Source: Candidatus Tectimicrobiota bacterium
GTDB lineage: Bacteria; JACPUC01
DNA: 64,000 nt
Direction of reading: 5' to 3'
Assembly: GCA_016192455.1 (NCBI GenBank)
Contig: JACPUC010000026.1
Span: 62,001-126,000, forward strand
The notes beneath the pieces were generated by a model. The model was given only the letters and a program-made list of their open reading frames with translations, was not told the DNA's origin and ran no database searches. Position 1 is the stretch's first letter; each line of letters starts with the position of its first letter. The translations under genes and the position numbers were made by a program. Positions 44,186 to 53,060 of the stretch are shown piece after piece.

Positions 44186-45244
44186 TCAACCCTTCGGCCG
44201 CTTCCAGACGCCCCGCTCCTGCAGCCGGCGGGTGCTCTGGCGGTGAATCTCCTGGCGACCGGCGCGGCGCGGCGGGGGCTCGTGCAAAAAGAGGTTCTTG
44301 GGGAAGATCGGCTGCTCGTAGATGACCTTGTACTGTTCGGTGCGCAGGTCCTTCAGCCAATTGCCGAAAAGCGACTTGTCGCGGAAATCGCGCAGCGCCT
44401 CGATATCGACCATGGCGCTGCAGAAGGAGTCCGTCCCCGCGATGTGATGGGAGATCACTTCCCCCTTGTAGTCGCACATGATGGTGTTGCCGCCGGTGAT
44501 GTCCCAGCCGTGCGGCGAGTCGGCGGTGATCATGCCGAGGGCCGGGTTGGGAGCGATGACGTAGCAGGTGTTGTCGAGGGCCCGCGTGCGCGCCCGCAGC
44601 TCGGACCAGCCGCGCCCCGCCCATGGCTCCACGTAGGTCGGCATGTAGATCACCTCGGCGCCGTTCATGGCCAGGCCGCGCGCCGTCTCCGGGAAGCTCT
44701 GATCCATGCAGATGATGGTGCCGATGCGGCCGATCTCCGTGTCGCAGACGGGGTAGAAGGAGTCGAGGGAGTAGCCGAACTTCTCGATCCAGAGGTCCCA
44801 CACGTCGTGGGGCACGGTGCTCGGCTCGTTCGGGTAGACCTGCAGCTTGTGGTACTTGTGGACGATCTTGCCCTTCGGGTCGATGACGAAGGCGAGGTTG
44901 AAGTAGCGATCCTCGATGATCTCCGCCTCGACGGCGCGAATCTGCCCGGCGATGAAGACGTTCAGCTCGCGGGCGATGTCGGCCAGGTAGTCCGTCTCGG
45001 GTCCGGGCACGGTGGTCATCAGCTCCTTGCAGGCGCGCACGTGGTCCCAGTCAAACATCGAGTCCGGGAACCCCTGGATGGCGCCCTCGGCGAAGCAGAT
45101 GAGCTTCACGGGGTACTCGAGGCTGGCCAGCCAGTAACTGGCGCGGATGCCCTGGGCCAGGTGATCGAGGTTGCGCTTCATGTCGTCCCGACACTGGATG
45201 TTGAGGAACGTGCTCTGCACGGCAACAGCAGCGTAGCGGTCCAT
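44186..45244 (-). CDS. Nitrilase/carbon-nitrogen hydrolase family protein
   Basis: A 352-residue C-N hydrolase. The catalytic triad is visible: Glu in LICFAEGAIQG, Lys in YHKLQVYPNEPS and Cys in IGTIICMDQSFPE. The C-terminal tail of about 60 residues after the fold is arginine-rich. The family hydrolyses nitriles, amides or carbamoyl compounds; the substrate is unknown. The start at 45244 is weakly supported by a ribosome site. An inverted repeat lies upstream at 45297-45316, where a regulator could bind. Confidence 0.9.
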   Translation of the reverse strand: MDRYAAVAVQSTFLNIQCRDDMKRNLDHLAQGIRASYWLASLEYPVKLICFAEGAIQGFPDSMFDWDHVRACKELMTTVPGPETDYLADIARELNVFIAGQIRAVEAEIIEDRYFNLAFVIDPKGKIVHKYHKLQVYPNEPSTVPHDVWDLWIEKFGYSLDSFYPVCDTEIGRIGTIICMDQSFPETARGLAMNGAEVIYMPTYVEPWAGRGWSELRARTRALDNTCYVIAPNPALGMITADSPHGWDITGGNTIMCDYKGEVISHHIAGTDSFCSAMVDIEALRDFRDKSLFGNWLKDLRTEQYKVIYEQPIFPKNLFLHEPPPRRAGRQEIHRQSTRRLQERGVWKRPKG

Positions 45245-45296
45245 AGTGCTTCCCCCATCGAGCCAAGGTGGAAAACTCAGGCGCCCGGCGGCGCCG

Positions 45297-45316
45297 CGTT
45301 GAGGTTCACCTCAACG
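45297..45316. promoter_or_regulatory. Operator-like inverted repeat upstream of the nitrilase gene
   Basis: CGTTGAGGT and ACCTCAACG are perfect inverted halves separated by TC, 53-72 bases upstream of the nitrilase start. A repressor or activator site is possible; a transcript hairpin is the alternative. Confidence 0.35.
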
Positions 45317-45470
45317 AAGCCGGTACTTGCGGCAGGCTCGAGCGCTCGCAAGGGGCCCGCGCGCCGCGGCGGCACTGAGCCGGCACTGGCTCACCCAGCG
45401 CCTCCCCCTGGAGGTCAGCCTCCCCGTGTAGTTGGAGATCACCGTACTGGCAGCGGGGTTCTAAAAAGGA

Positions 45471-47828
45471 TCAACCTTTTCCGTATCGCCATTGTATTTC
45501 ACCGCACTGACATTGCACCCACTCCGCGCTCTCAGCGTCGGCCAACCAAACTCCCCTGCGGCACGACGAACATATGAACGACTCAAGGGCTTTTTCACAG
45601 GCGTCAATCACCTTAACCGCTTCCTGGCGAACTAAATCGAGTGTGTGAGTTCCACGGTTGGCCCAGGACACAAGCAGCCTATCCGCTTTGTCAAGCGCGC
45701 CCGTCGCATCCGAATGGGCTACGTACTCCTGTCCCACCTTTTTCCGGAAGCACTTCTTCCCGTCCGCCACGAAGCGATCGAGAAAGTCGTGCGCTATACG
45801 TTTGTCATTCTTTTCGGCGCGAAGGTAAGGCAATCTGATTCGAAGGCGCTCAGCGATCAGTGCGAGCTCGACGTCCATGATTTTCCTGGCATCAGTTCCC
45901 GCCGAGTCAGGACGATCATTGAGCTGGGCACGAGCGTCGTCGAAGGTCGTCGTTTTGTGCGACCATCGAATACCAACCGTCGGCGTCTCATAGGGCAACA
46001 GGGTCTTAAAGGTCCAACTGTTGCCGTGAAGCTGCTGCCTAAGCTCTGTGTACCACTCACGATCATGTGTCAAGATCACCACCTGCCGCTTGGCGAACTC
46101 CTTCTCCAGCAGCTCTCTAATCATGCCTCTGTGATTCCGATCGAGACTAATAACCACATCATCGAGGAAAAGGGGTCTATCCATCTTGGCTTCGCGCTTA
46201 GCCATCGCTAAGAAGATACAGAGACCGAGGCTGTTTCTATAGCCCTCCGATAAGGTAAGCCTTGGCGATTCCTGTTCATGGCCGTGGAAGTTCAAGCCAA
46301 TATCGATGGCTTTATCCACATCATTCGGAAAGTACAGGCGCACATTTTCGATTGGTTCTCCAGGGTGCAGGATAGACCACATTGATTGGATATCTACAGA
46401 GATATCCTCAATCACCTTTTGTGACCGAAGTCTGATCTCCTCACGGACACCCTTTTCAAGCGAACTAACAAAATCTCTCAGAGCTTCAGCACGAGCCACT
46501 GCTGCCGCTTGCCCCTTACCCTCGATCACAGCTTTGCCCACCTCGACGGTCTGCCGGTCGGTCGAGAGCTGGCGGACATCGGGAGGCGCGTCCTCCCACG
46601 CCTTCCTTGCTAAATTGATCACCGGAAGCAGATTGGCCTCAAGTGTCTTGAGGTCTGCATCGTTGCAAGAGGTTCGAAGCACGTCCACGTTGAAGCTGTC
46701 CAAAAACGCAATCCGGTCAGCGAGCGGACCCTTGGTAATTTCGTCGCGCCAGGCCTTGATCGCGGGCTTTGAAAGGTTGGACTGGAGCGATTTACAGGTG
46801 TCACAGAGAGTCCCAACTTCTGCTTTGCGGGTATTGTAAACGTTGATGATTTTATGAAGCCGCTCGCGCTCCGACTTCAAGTGTGCCTGAAGGTTCTCCA
46901 ACGGAATGGCCCGTCCGCAGGCGGGACAATTGACTTCTTTTGCTTCTCCCAATTTGTCGAGGAACGTGACGGTCGTCTGCAACACCTCCAATTTCTCAGC
47001 GATCAGAGGATCAACAGAGTCAGCAAACTTCATGCTAACCGAGCGCACGGCATCAATGCAATGCTTAAGGTTAATTTCGGCTACATCTTGGAGTGCGAAG
47101 TTCCTTCTCTGGTCGGCCAAGGAGCGGTCGATCCGCGTCTCCAGCTCCGCCTCCAACTCTTTGCAGCGAGATAGAGGGTCCTTCGTGGTGGCCTCGTTAG
47201 CGCAATACCTCGCGTGGAGTGTCGCTATCTTGCTGGCGATCTGGTCATCGTTGTCCGCACCAAATGTCGCCGCACGACTGTTCTTTATCCTCCCAAGCGC
47301 AACCTTAGTGTCCTCAAACTTCGACTGTTGCGCTATCATCTTTGAGAGCTGCCGGAGGTTCTCGGCAGCAACCTCCATTTGGTGAAGTCCGAGGAGCGGA
47401 AGGAGGGTGGAGTACTTGTCTCCCTTAGTGTCGTGAATGAAGGCCGCAACCTCGTCCTGCCTCAGTACCGTGCGGTGGTATTCCCAAGTGGGCATCGCGA
47501 CGACCTCCGCACCGGAGCTTTTCGGAGAGCCGTCCGGCTTTATCTGGACCGTGAGCTCCGCGTCGTTTGTGAATGTGATCCTTAGTTCTGTCTTCCGGTC
47601 CCTCGGCTTATGTGTATTAGGTATGGCCTTCTCCTGGTGTTTCCCGCTGTACTCGTGTGAGAGATGACCAATCCTGCCATTGTGAAGAACGTACTCAACA
47701 GCATCGACGAAAGACGATTTTCCCGCTCCATTGTTTCCGTACACGACCATTGACTTGCTGTCGGGATCCAACGCCACTGGGTCGGCGGCACCCCGGAACC
47801 ACGACAGTTGGATGGACTTGATTCTCAC
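45471..47828 (-). CDS. SMC/Rad50-like ATPase with zinc-binding cysteines
   Basis: A 785-residue ABC-type ATPase of the RecF/Rad50/SMC group. Walker A is VVYGNNGAGKSSFVDAVEY, the signature is RLTLSEGYRNSLG, Walker B and D-loop are FLDDVVISLDRNHRG, and the H-loop VVILTHDREW. A helical region separates the halves and holds CPACGR and CDTCKS, possible zinc-hook or finger cysteines. After the ATPase, about 190 residues end in CSSCRRGVW ... CQCGE, a likely zinc finger. It starts with GTG overlapping the upstream small gene (GTGA). Lower GC than the neighbours suggests transfer. It may act in DNA repair or phage defence. Confidence 0.88.
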   Translation of the reverse strand: MRIKSIQLSWFRGAADPVALDPDSKSMVVYGNNGAGKSSFVDAVEYVLHNGRIGHLSHEYSGKHQEKAIPNTHKPRDRKTELRITFTNDAELTVQIKPDGSPKSSGAEVVAMPTWEYHRTVLRQDEVAAFIHDTKGDKYSTLLPLLGLHQMEVAAENLRQLSKMIAQQSKFEDTKVALGRIKNSRAATFGADNDDQIASKIATLHARYCANEATTKDPLSRCKELEAELETRIDRSLADQRRNFALQDVAEINLKHCIDAVRSVSMKFADSVDPLIAEKLEVLQTTVTFLDKLGEAKEVNCPACGRAIPLENLQAHLKSERERLHKIINVYNTRKAEVGTLCDTCKSLQSNLSKPAIKAWRDEITKGPLADRIAFLDSFNVDVLRTSCNDADLKTLEANLLPVINLARKAWEDAPPDVRQLSTDRQTVEVGKAVIEGKGQAAAVARAEALRDFVSSLEKGVREEIRLRSQKVIEDISVDIQSMWSILHPGEPIENVRLYFPNDVDKAIDIGLNFHGHEQESPRLTLSEGYRNSLGLCIFLAMAKREAKMDRPLFLDDVVISLDRNHRGMIRELLEKEFAKRQVVILTHDREWYTELRQQLHGNSWTFKTLLPYETPTVGIRWSHKTTTFDDARAQLNDRPDSAGTDARKIMDVELALIAERLRIRLPYLRAEKNDKRIAHDFLDRFVADGKKCFRKKVGQEYVAHSDATGALDKADRLLVSWANRGTHTLDLVRQEAVKVIDACEKALESFICSSCRRGVWLADAESAEWVQCQCGEIQWRYGKG

Positions 47829-48037
47829 TCGTCCGCCTCCACCTTTGGCGGGACAGGCGCCATATCTTTGAGGAGTAAGTTGGCTAATTCAGTCAAATCA
47901 GTGGGACGAAGCTGACGCTTTCCGAGTTCATCTCTGATAAGCTCCCTCATCCGAATAGCAACGGCATCTGTCACGGTTGGATAGGCTTTCTGCGCATCGC
48001 CAACGCGCTTGGATATCCAGTTTTCCTCTCCTTCCAC
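47825..48037 (-). CDS. Small partner protein upstream of the SMC-like ATPase
   Basis: A 70-residue mostly helical acidic protein (MEGEENWISKRVGDAQKAYP ... NLLLKDMAPVPPKVEADE). The GTG at 48037 has GGGAGG 8 bases upstream; a GTG at 48079 would add 14 residues. Its stop overlaps the ATPase start by four bases, so the two are translationally coupled and probably act together. No family recognised; the length and coupling resemble small accessory proteins of defence modules. Confidence 0.7.
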   Translation of the reverse strand: MEGEENWISKRVGDAQKAYPTVTDAVAIRMRELIRDELGKRQLRPTDLTELANLLLKDMAPVPPKVEADE

Positions 48038-48135
48038 TGCCGTCGCCTCCCTGTTAGTCAAGCTGCCAGGAAAAGCCACATAGCATTCTCTAGCTTCTTG
48101 CTAAACACGGTCCTCACTGCGCAGCGCCAGCGTCA

Positions 48136-49263
48136 TCAGCTCCAGCCGTAGAAGCGCTTGGCGTTCGTGCAGAGAATCTTCTCCACCGCCACGGCGGAGA
48201 GGTCCTGCCGGGCGCGCAGCTCCTTCACGGCGTAGCGGTCGCGGTCGCCATGCGGCATGTCGGAGGCGAAGAGAATTTGGTCTTCGCCGACAAGCTGCAA
48301 TGCTTGCGGCAGGAGGTCGTCCTCGACCTCCGTGTTGAAGAAGAGGCGCCCGCCGGCGACGTACTCGGCGGCGCGCTCCGCCGCCACCGGCTTGGGGAGC
48401 GGCAGGAACTTCGCGATGGCGTTGAGGAAGGTGCGGCGATGATCGAGCCGGTGGGTCATGAAGTGAATCCATTCGCAGCCGGCCTCCATGAAGCCGATGC
48501 GCAGGTTCGGGAAGCGATCCAGGAGGTCGCTGGTGAGGATGGCCGCGAAGCCCATGAGGACCGGGAAGAGGAAGGCGATGACGGTCGAGGTGAGGAGATT
48601 GGGGGCCAAGCTGGAGAGTTGCGGGCTGGCCCAGCCGACGTGCAGCGCCACGGGCAGGTCCTGCGCCGCGACCTCTTCCCAGAACGGCAGCAGGCGCGGG
48701 TGGCTGAGCATGTCGTTGCCCGCCAGGCCCAGGAGCATGATGCCGCTGGCGTGCAGCTCCGTCTTCAGCCGACGCACCTCCGCCACCGCCGCGGAAACGT
48801 TATCCAGCGGCATCACCCCCACCCAGCCGAAACGCTCGTCGCCGCCGCGCAGGTCGCACATCCAGTTGTTGTAGGCGCGGCAGAGGGCGGCCTGGAAGTC
48901 GGGATCGGCGGTGAGGGGATAGGCGAGGAAGAGGGTGGGGTAGAGAACCTGCACGTCGATGTTCTCGGCCTGCATGTCGGCGAAGCGCGCCGCGCGGTCG
49001 CGCAGCTCGAGGCTCTCCAGACTCTCCGGCTTGCCGCGGGTGAAGGGCGTCAGCTTGCCCTGGTAGTGGGCCGGCGTGCCGAGGTTCGAGGCGCCGGGAC
49101 CATGCCGGCGCGGCAGGGTCACATCATCGATGAGCCAAAACGCCTGCTCGAACGGTCCCGGAATGACCATGGGCCGTCGATTGCGGAAGCGCGGCTCCAG
49201 GTACGCGTCGCTGAAGGTTGCCTCGCACTCCTCGATGTGCGCGTCGGCGTCGATGACTTTCAT
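48136..49263 (-). CDS. Amidohydrolase family 2 (metal-dependent TIM-barrel hydrolase/decarboxylase)
   Basis: A 375-residue amidohydrolase-2 enzyme, the group of aminocarboxymuconate-semialdehyde and gamma-resorcylate decarboxylases. The N-terminus KVIDADAHIEE has the metal motif, VALHVGWASPQ and MEAGCEWIHFMTHRLDH carry further ligands, and FASDMPHGD the final Asp. GGAGG lies 8 bases before the start at 49263. It stands upstream of the transferred ATPase pair and downstream of the AhpD-like and UbiD genes on the same strand, suggesting aromatic or cyclic acid breakdown. Confidence 0.92.
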   Translation of the reverse strand: MKVIDADAHIEECEATFSDAYLEPRFRNRRPMVIPGPFEQAFWLIDDVTLPRRHGPGASNLGTPAHYQGKLTPFTRGKPESLESLELRDRAARFADMQAENIDVQVLYPTLFLAYPLTADPDFQAALCRAYNNWMCDLRGGDERFGWVGVMPLDNVSAAVAEVRRLKTELHASGIMLLGLAGNDMLSHPRLLPFWEEVAAQDLPVALHVGWASPQLSSLAPNLLTSTVIAFLFPVLMGFAAILTSDLLDRFPNLRIGFMEAGCEWIHFMTHRLDHRRTFLNAIAKFLPLPKPVAAERAAEYVAGGRLFFNTEVEDDLLPQALQLVGEDQILFASDMPHGDRDRYAVKELRARQDLSAVAVEKILCTNAKRFYGWS

Positions 49264-49539
49264 TCCATTGCCTCCCCGCGCCCAGGAGCGCGCGGCTGCC
49301 ACCGGGCCCTCCCTGCGCCGCCGGCCGCGCGGAGAGGCTTCTCCCCCCGCGCCCGGCCGGCCTCCCCGCCGCACCGACGGCCCCCCGCGCTGCCGCCGGC
49401 CGCGCCGGAGGCCATCAGGGTTATTCCTGGAACGTGAAATGACCAAAAAGACGGTCCGCTACCTTGCCTAAGCCGCAACATCCCACCTGGCGCGCGCTTT
49501 TGGACCATTTCCCGAGGAGCTGCGTTCGCCTGGTTGTCC

Positions 49540-50340
49540 CTAAGTGACATCTGGAAAGTCCGGTTCAAGTTGCAGGACGTCGGCGATCTTCGTGTAGGTG
49601 TTAAAGAGTTGCGCCGTCTGCACCACCTCCCTGATGCCTTTCTCGGTGACGCCGAGGCGCAGGGCCTGGGTGCGGTGCAGATCAAGACCGAAGGGGGAGC
49701 GCGCCGCCACCGCGACTCCCAGGGCGATGCATTCCTTGAACTTGCGCCTCAGGACGCGATCGGCGAAGGCGGCCTGCACCGTGTTCCAAGTGTCGCGCAG
49801 GTAGCCCGGATCGCTTGCCAGGTAGCGATAGACCGCCGGCACGTCCGTCGTGCCGTAGTAGGCATTGATGTCGGCAAAGATCGGCAGCACGCCGCGATCC
49901 AGCTCGTCATCGGCGGGGAGCGGCACAAGCGGCTGACGCGCCCCGCCGGCCGCCGCGAAGGGGAGCGGCAGCACCAGGCTCTCCGCGAGCGACAGGAGGC
50001 CGTTCGTGGCCCCCGTGACGAAGGCGGTCTCGTACCAGACGGCGTCGTTCTCCATGCCCTGCAGCTTCCCGGCTGCGGTGTGGAAGTTCGTTCAGTAGCG
50101 ACAGGAATTCATGCCGCTGACGGCGGCGGCGATGATCTCCTTCTCGGCGCGCCTCAGCTCGCCATCCGGCATGGCGCGCTTCATGGCGCGGCCGTTGTGA
50201 TCGCGGAACTCCGGCAGCGCCAGGAGCACGCGGCCCATCTTCGGGGTGAAGTCGATCTTGAACCAGGCGCGCGAGGCGGCGAAGAGCTTCTGCTCCTCCG
50301 CCGAGTACTCCTCCGCGCCGCGGATACGTACGGTGGCCAT
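49540..50340 (-). CDS. AhpD-like (carboxymuconolactone decarboxylase family) selenoprotein
   Basis: Read through the UGA at 50094-50092 as selenocysteine, this is one 266-residue protein. The first CMD domain has EKEIIAAAVSGMNSCRY-Sec-TNFH: Cys80-x-x-Sec83-x-x-x-His87, exactly the CxxCxxxH active site of AhpD with the second cysteine replaced. Translation continues HTAAGKLQGMENDAVWYE without interruption. A second, degenerate CMD domain follows (ALGVAVAARSPFGLDLH lacks both cysteines). GGGAG lies 5 bases before the ATG. AhpD reduces peroxiredoxin AhpC in known species; here it lies beside UbiD and amidohydrolase genes, and a decarboxylation-linked redox role is also possible. Two separate calls (50092-50340 and 49540-50055) would result without Sec. 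Confidence 0.93.
50061..50076 (-). promoter_or_regulatory. SECIS-like hairpin of the AhpD-like gene
   Basis: On the minus strand GCAGC (50076-50072) pairs with GCTGC (50065-50061) around CGGGAA. The loop begins 21 bases after the UGA and has G at its second position. Confidence 0.65.
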
Positions 50341-50586
50341 TGACTCTCCCTACTCCTATCCAGTCTCCAGCGCGGCCGGAACGGCCGCGCTCCTCCATGG
50401 CCTCCTCAGGCTCTTTTGTCAAAGGGTGAGGAGAGGCGTCGGATACCGCAGCACCTTGTCCTGGAGAAGGTGTGACGCCCGGCCTCACTCCGGTTTGAAC
50501 GACTGCGAAACCCGCCGCCGACCTTGAGATCGGCGCAGAAGGACCCCTCCCCCTACACCTGACACGGCAAATGCGGAACGGCGAGG

Positions 50587-52056
50587 TTACGCCTTCACCT
50601 TCTCCGCCTCCGCCCCGGCGAAGATGTCGCTGTACTTGTCCAGAATCTTCGTGCGCAGCTCCTTGCTGGCGATGTTGGTGCGCGGGAACTTGTCCTTCCA
50701 GGCGTAGGGCTTGCAAGCGTTGATGATGACGCGCGAGGTGTTCTGCTGGCCGTGCGCCATCTCGAAGCGCATGTGCGGCGAGATGATGGGGTCGATCGGC
50801 GAGCTCCAGCACTCGCGGATCAGGTCCATGTCCCGCTCCGGCTCGCAGCGCGTGGCCACCGCCCACATGACGTCCTCGAGGCTGGTGATGTCGACGTCCT
50901 CGTCGACGACGATGACGTAGCGGCCGCAGTAGGCGCTCCCCTTGCTCCCCATGGCCACGAGGCCGGCCTGCTTGGCGTGCCCGGCGTAGCGCTGGCGGAT
51001 CGACACGACGGTGATGAAGGGGAACCAGCTCCCGAACTGCCACACCCCCTGCACATCCGGCACCCCCACCTTGTTGAGGGCGTCCCAGGTCTCGCCGGCA
51101 TTGAAGGGAACCGTCGTGAACCAGTGGCTCGGGAACTTGAACGGCGGGGCGCCGAGGATGATGGGCTTGCTGCGAAACATCACCGACTTGACGCGGATGA
51201 TGAGCTGCGGGTGCGGCCCCACCGCATAGTAGCCGGTGAACTCGCCGAACGGTCCCTCCATGCGCATCTCTTCGTTGCGCGGCGGGATTTCGCCCTCGAT
51301 GACGATCTCGGCGGTGGCCGGGATGGGGAGGTCGGTGATGACGCCGCGGGTGACCTCGATGGGCGCGCCGCGCAGATGCCCCGCGAAGTCGTACTCACTC
51401 ATGGCGTAGGGGAAGAAGGTGGCGCAGCAGACGAAGAGAAGGGGATCGTGCCCCACCGAGACCGCCACCGGCGCGGCTTCGCCACGTTCGTGGTACTTCT
51501 GCAGGAAGAGGTAGCCGTGTTTGCCGGGGCTGATCCACAAGCCGAGCGTCTTCTCGTCGTGCACTTCCATGCGGTAGGTGGCGAGGTTGATCCAGTCCTC
51601 CCCCGGCGCCCGCATGATCACGGTATCGCCGGTGCCGAGGTAGCGGCCGGGATCGTTCTCATGCCATTTCGGCGAGGGGAAGTCGAAGAGGTTGATCTGG
51701 TCGCCCGTGAGCACATGCTCCTTCACCGGGGCGTCATCTACCCAGCGCGGCGGCACGGGCTTGATCTCCCGCGTGCGCTTGATCCAGTACTTCAGCATCT
51801 CGAACGGCGGCGTCTCCGGGTGCTGATCGAGAATGAGCGCGGTGCGCTTGTTGCTCGCCAGCGGATTGGCGAAGACGCGATGGCCCTTGGGGTAACCGGG
51901 GATGTCATCAAACAGCGGGGCGGGGCTGTTGGGGATTTCCGCCAGAAGCTCGGTGATGGCGCCGATCTCGAGGTCCCAGTGGGCGCCGCTGATGTGCTTC
52001 ACCTCGCCGATCCTGTCACACGTGTCGATGAACTCACGCAAGTCCTTGAATGGCAT
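50587..52056 (-). CDS. UbiD family decarboxylase
   Basis: A 489-residue prenylated-FMN-dependent reversible decarboxylase. Conserved elements: SPKWHENDPGRYLGTGDTVI, INLATYRMEV, PVAVSVGHDPLLF, MEGPFGEFTGYY and VIVVDEDVDITSLEDVMWAV, all typical of UbiD. It would add or remove a carboxyl group on an aromatic or unsaturated acid; a UbiX partner providing the cofactor is not seen in the window. Start 52056 has GAGGGG 5 bases upstream; an ATG at 52089 is possible. It lies 246 bases from the AhpD-like gene on the same strand. Confidence 0.95.
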   Translation of the reverse strand: MPFKDLREFIDTCDRIGEVKHISGAHWDLEIGAITELLAEIPNSPAPLFDDIPGYPKGHRVFANPLASNKRTALILDQHPETPPFEMLKYWIKRTREIKPVPPRWVDDAPVKEHVLTGDQINLFDFPSPKWHENDPGRYLGTGDTVIMRAPGEDWINLATYRMEVHDEKTLGLWISPGKHGYLFLQKYHERGEAAPVAVSVGHDPLLFVCCATFFPYAMSEYDFAGHLRGAPIEVTRGVITDLPIPATAEIVIEGEIPPRNEEMRMEGPFGEFTGYYAVGPHPQLIIRVKSVMFRSKPIILGAPPFKFPSHWFTTVPFNAGETWDALNKVGVPDVQGVWQFGSWFPFITVVSIRQRYAGHAKQAGLVAMGSKGSAYCGRYVIVVDEDVDITSLEDVMWAVATRCEPERDMDLIRECWSSPIDPIISPHMRFEMAHGQQNTSRVIINACKPYAWKDKFPRTNIASKELRTKILDKYSDIFAGAEAEKVKA

Positions 52057-52705
52057 TGTGTCCCCTCTCTTAGCTGGTTCTGGCACCACGGACGGTGGTC
52101 TTGACGGGCGCAGCCGTCTCCCTCCCGTGCACGTCTGCTGCGCCTCTCCTCTTCTTCAACTTGAAGCCTCACCCCTCTGGGCTCTTGGTCGAACCTCGAA
52201 CTCAGGCCGAGAGTCCTTGCGGGGGAGACCTTGGGATCATCCTGAAGAGCGCCGCCAGCCGCGACGCTGCATGTCATATCATACCTTTCGTCAAGGCCGG
52301 GGTCAATTCTCACTGGCGCGAGGTGCGGGTGTCTGGCGGACCGACCTCGCCACGGCCCCGCTCCCTCACCGCATCAGGAGACGCCGCCATCGCCTTCGGA
52401 GGCCACGCCGCCACTACGCGGCCCATCACCCCTATTCTCCCGAACCGTCGGGGAGCGCCGCGCCCCGGGGCGCCTCGCCCACCGCCGTTCCCGGTCGAAA
52501 CGTCCGCCTGACAGGCTTCGCGCCGCGAAAGATGCCGGCCCCTCTGCCGCAAGGCGCAAGAGAACTAGGAATGATACTCAGCATATGATAGAATGCTTGA
52601 CAGACAAGGAGACGAGCCGGGCGTCCGCCCAAGGACCCGGCCAGCTCCCTGGCACGAGGCGCGCGCCGGGCCGGGGGAACGTGCTACCACGCAGGAGGGG
52701 AGAGC
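52057..52705. other. Intergenic region between divergent genes
   Basis: About 650 bases with no credible gene. The promoters of the minus-strand UbiD gene and the plus-strand tautomerase-like gene should lie here; an AT-richer patch near 52565-52600 (TATGATAGAAT) is the likeliest site, but no convincing pair of hexamers was found. Confidence 0.45.
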
Positions 52706-52987
52706 ATGGCAACGGTTATCGTGAACACCACCGCGGGCAAGACGATGGCGCAGAAGCGTGCGGTCATCGCCGAGATCACCGACACGGTTGAGAAGCACTT
52801 CAAGCTGCCCCGCGGGGTGATCCGGGTGTACGTGAACGAGGTGGCGCGGACGAACGTGGCGGACGGCGGCGTGATCTTTGCCGAGCGGGACAAGAAGGCG
52901 AAGGCGAAACCGAAGAAGGCGGCCCCAACGAACAGCGCGGCGGCGAAGAAGCGGGTGGCGGCTAAGAGCAAGGCGAAGGCGAAGTAG
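52706..52987 (+). CDS. 4-oxalocrotonate-tautomerase-like protein with basic tail
   Basis: A 93-residue protein. Residues 1-55 match the small tautomerase fold: TVIVNTTAGKTMAQKRAVIA, EITDTVEKHFKLPRGVIRVY. The usual catalytic Pro1 is replaced by alanine (MATVIV), so classic tautomerase activity is unlikely. Residues 60-93 form a lysine- and alanine-rich tail (KKAKAKPKKAA ... AAKSKAKAK) like histone H1 tails, which may bind nucleic acid. GGAGGGGAGAGC lies before the start. Confidence 0.75.
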   Translation: MATVIVNTTAGKTMAQKRAVIAEITDTVEKHFKLPRGVIRVYVNEVARTNVADGGVIFAERDKKAKAKPKKAAPTNSAAAKKRVAAKSKAKAK

Positions 52988-53006
52988 GGCGGCGTGGCGC
53001 GCCCTG

Positions 53007-53025
53007 CCGCCTCCGCAGGAGGCGG
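53007..53025. other. GC-rich hairpin between convergent genes
   Basis: CCGCCTC and GAGGCGG pair around CGCAG between the tautomerase-like gene and the AcxC-like gene. It may aid termination but has no T-run. Confidence 0.35.
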
Positions 53026-53060
53026 GACGCCGCTGCGGGCCGTGGGTCCTCTGCCGCCGC

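Noticed and set aside
49540-50340. UGA reassigned to tryptophan
   Set aside because: UGA serves as a normal stop in many genes, and Trp at these catalytic sites would make no sense.
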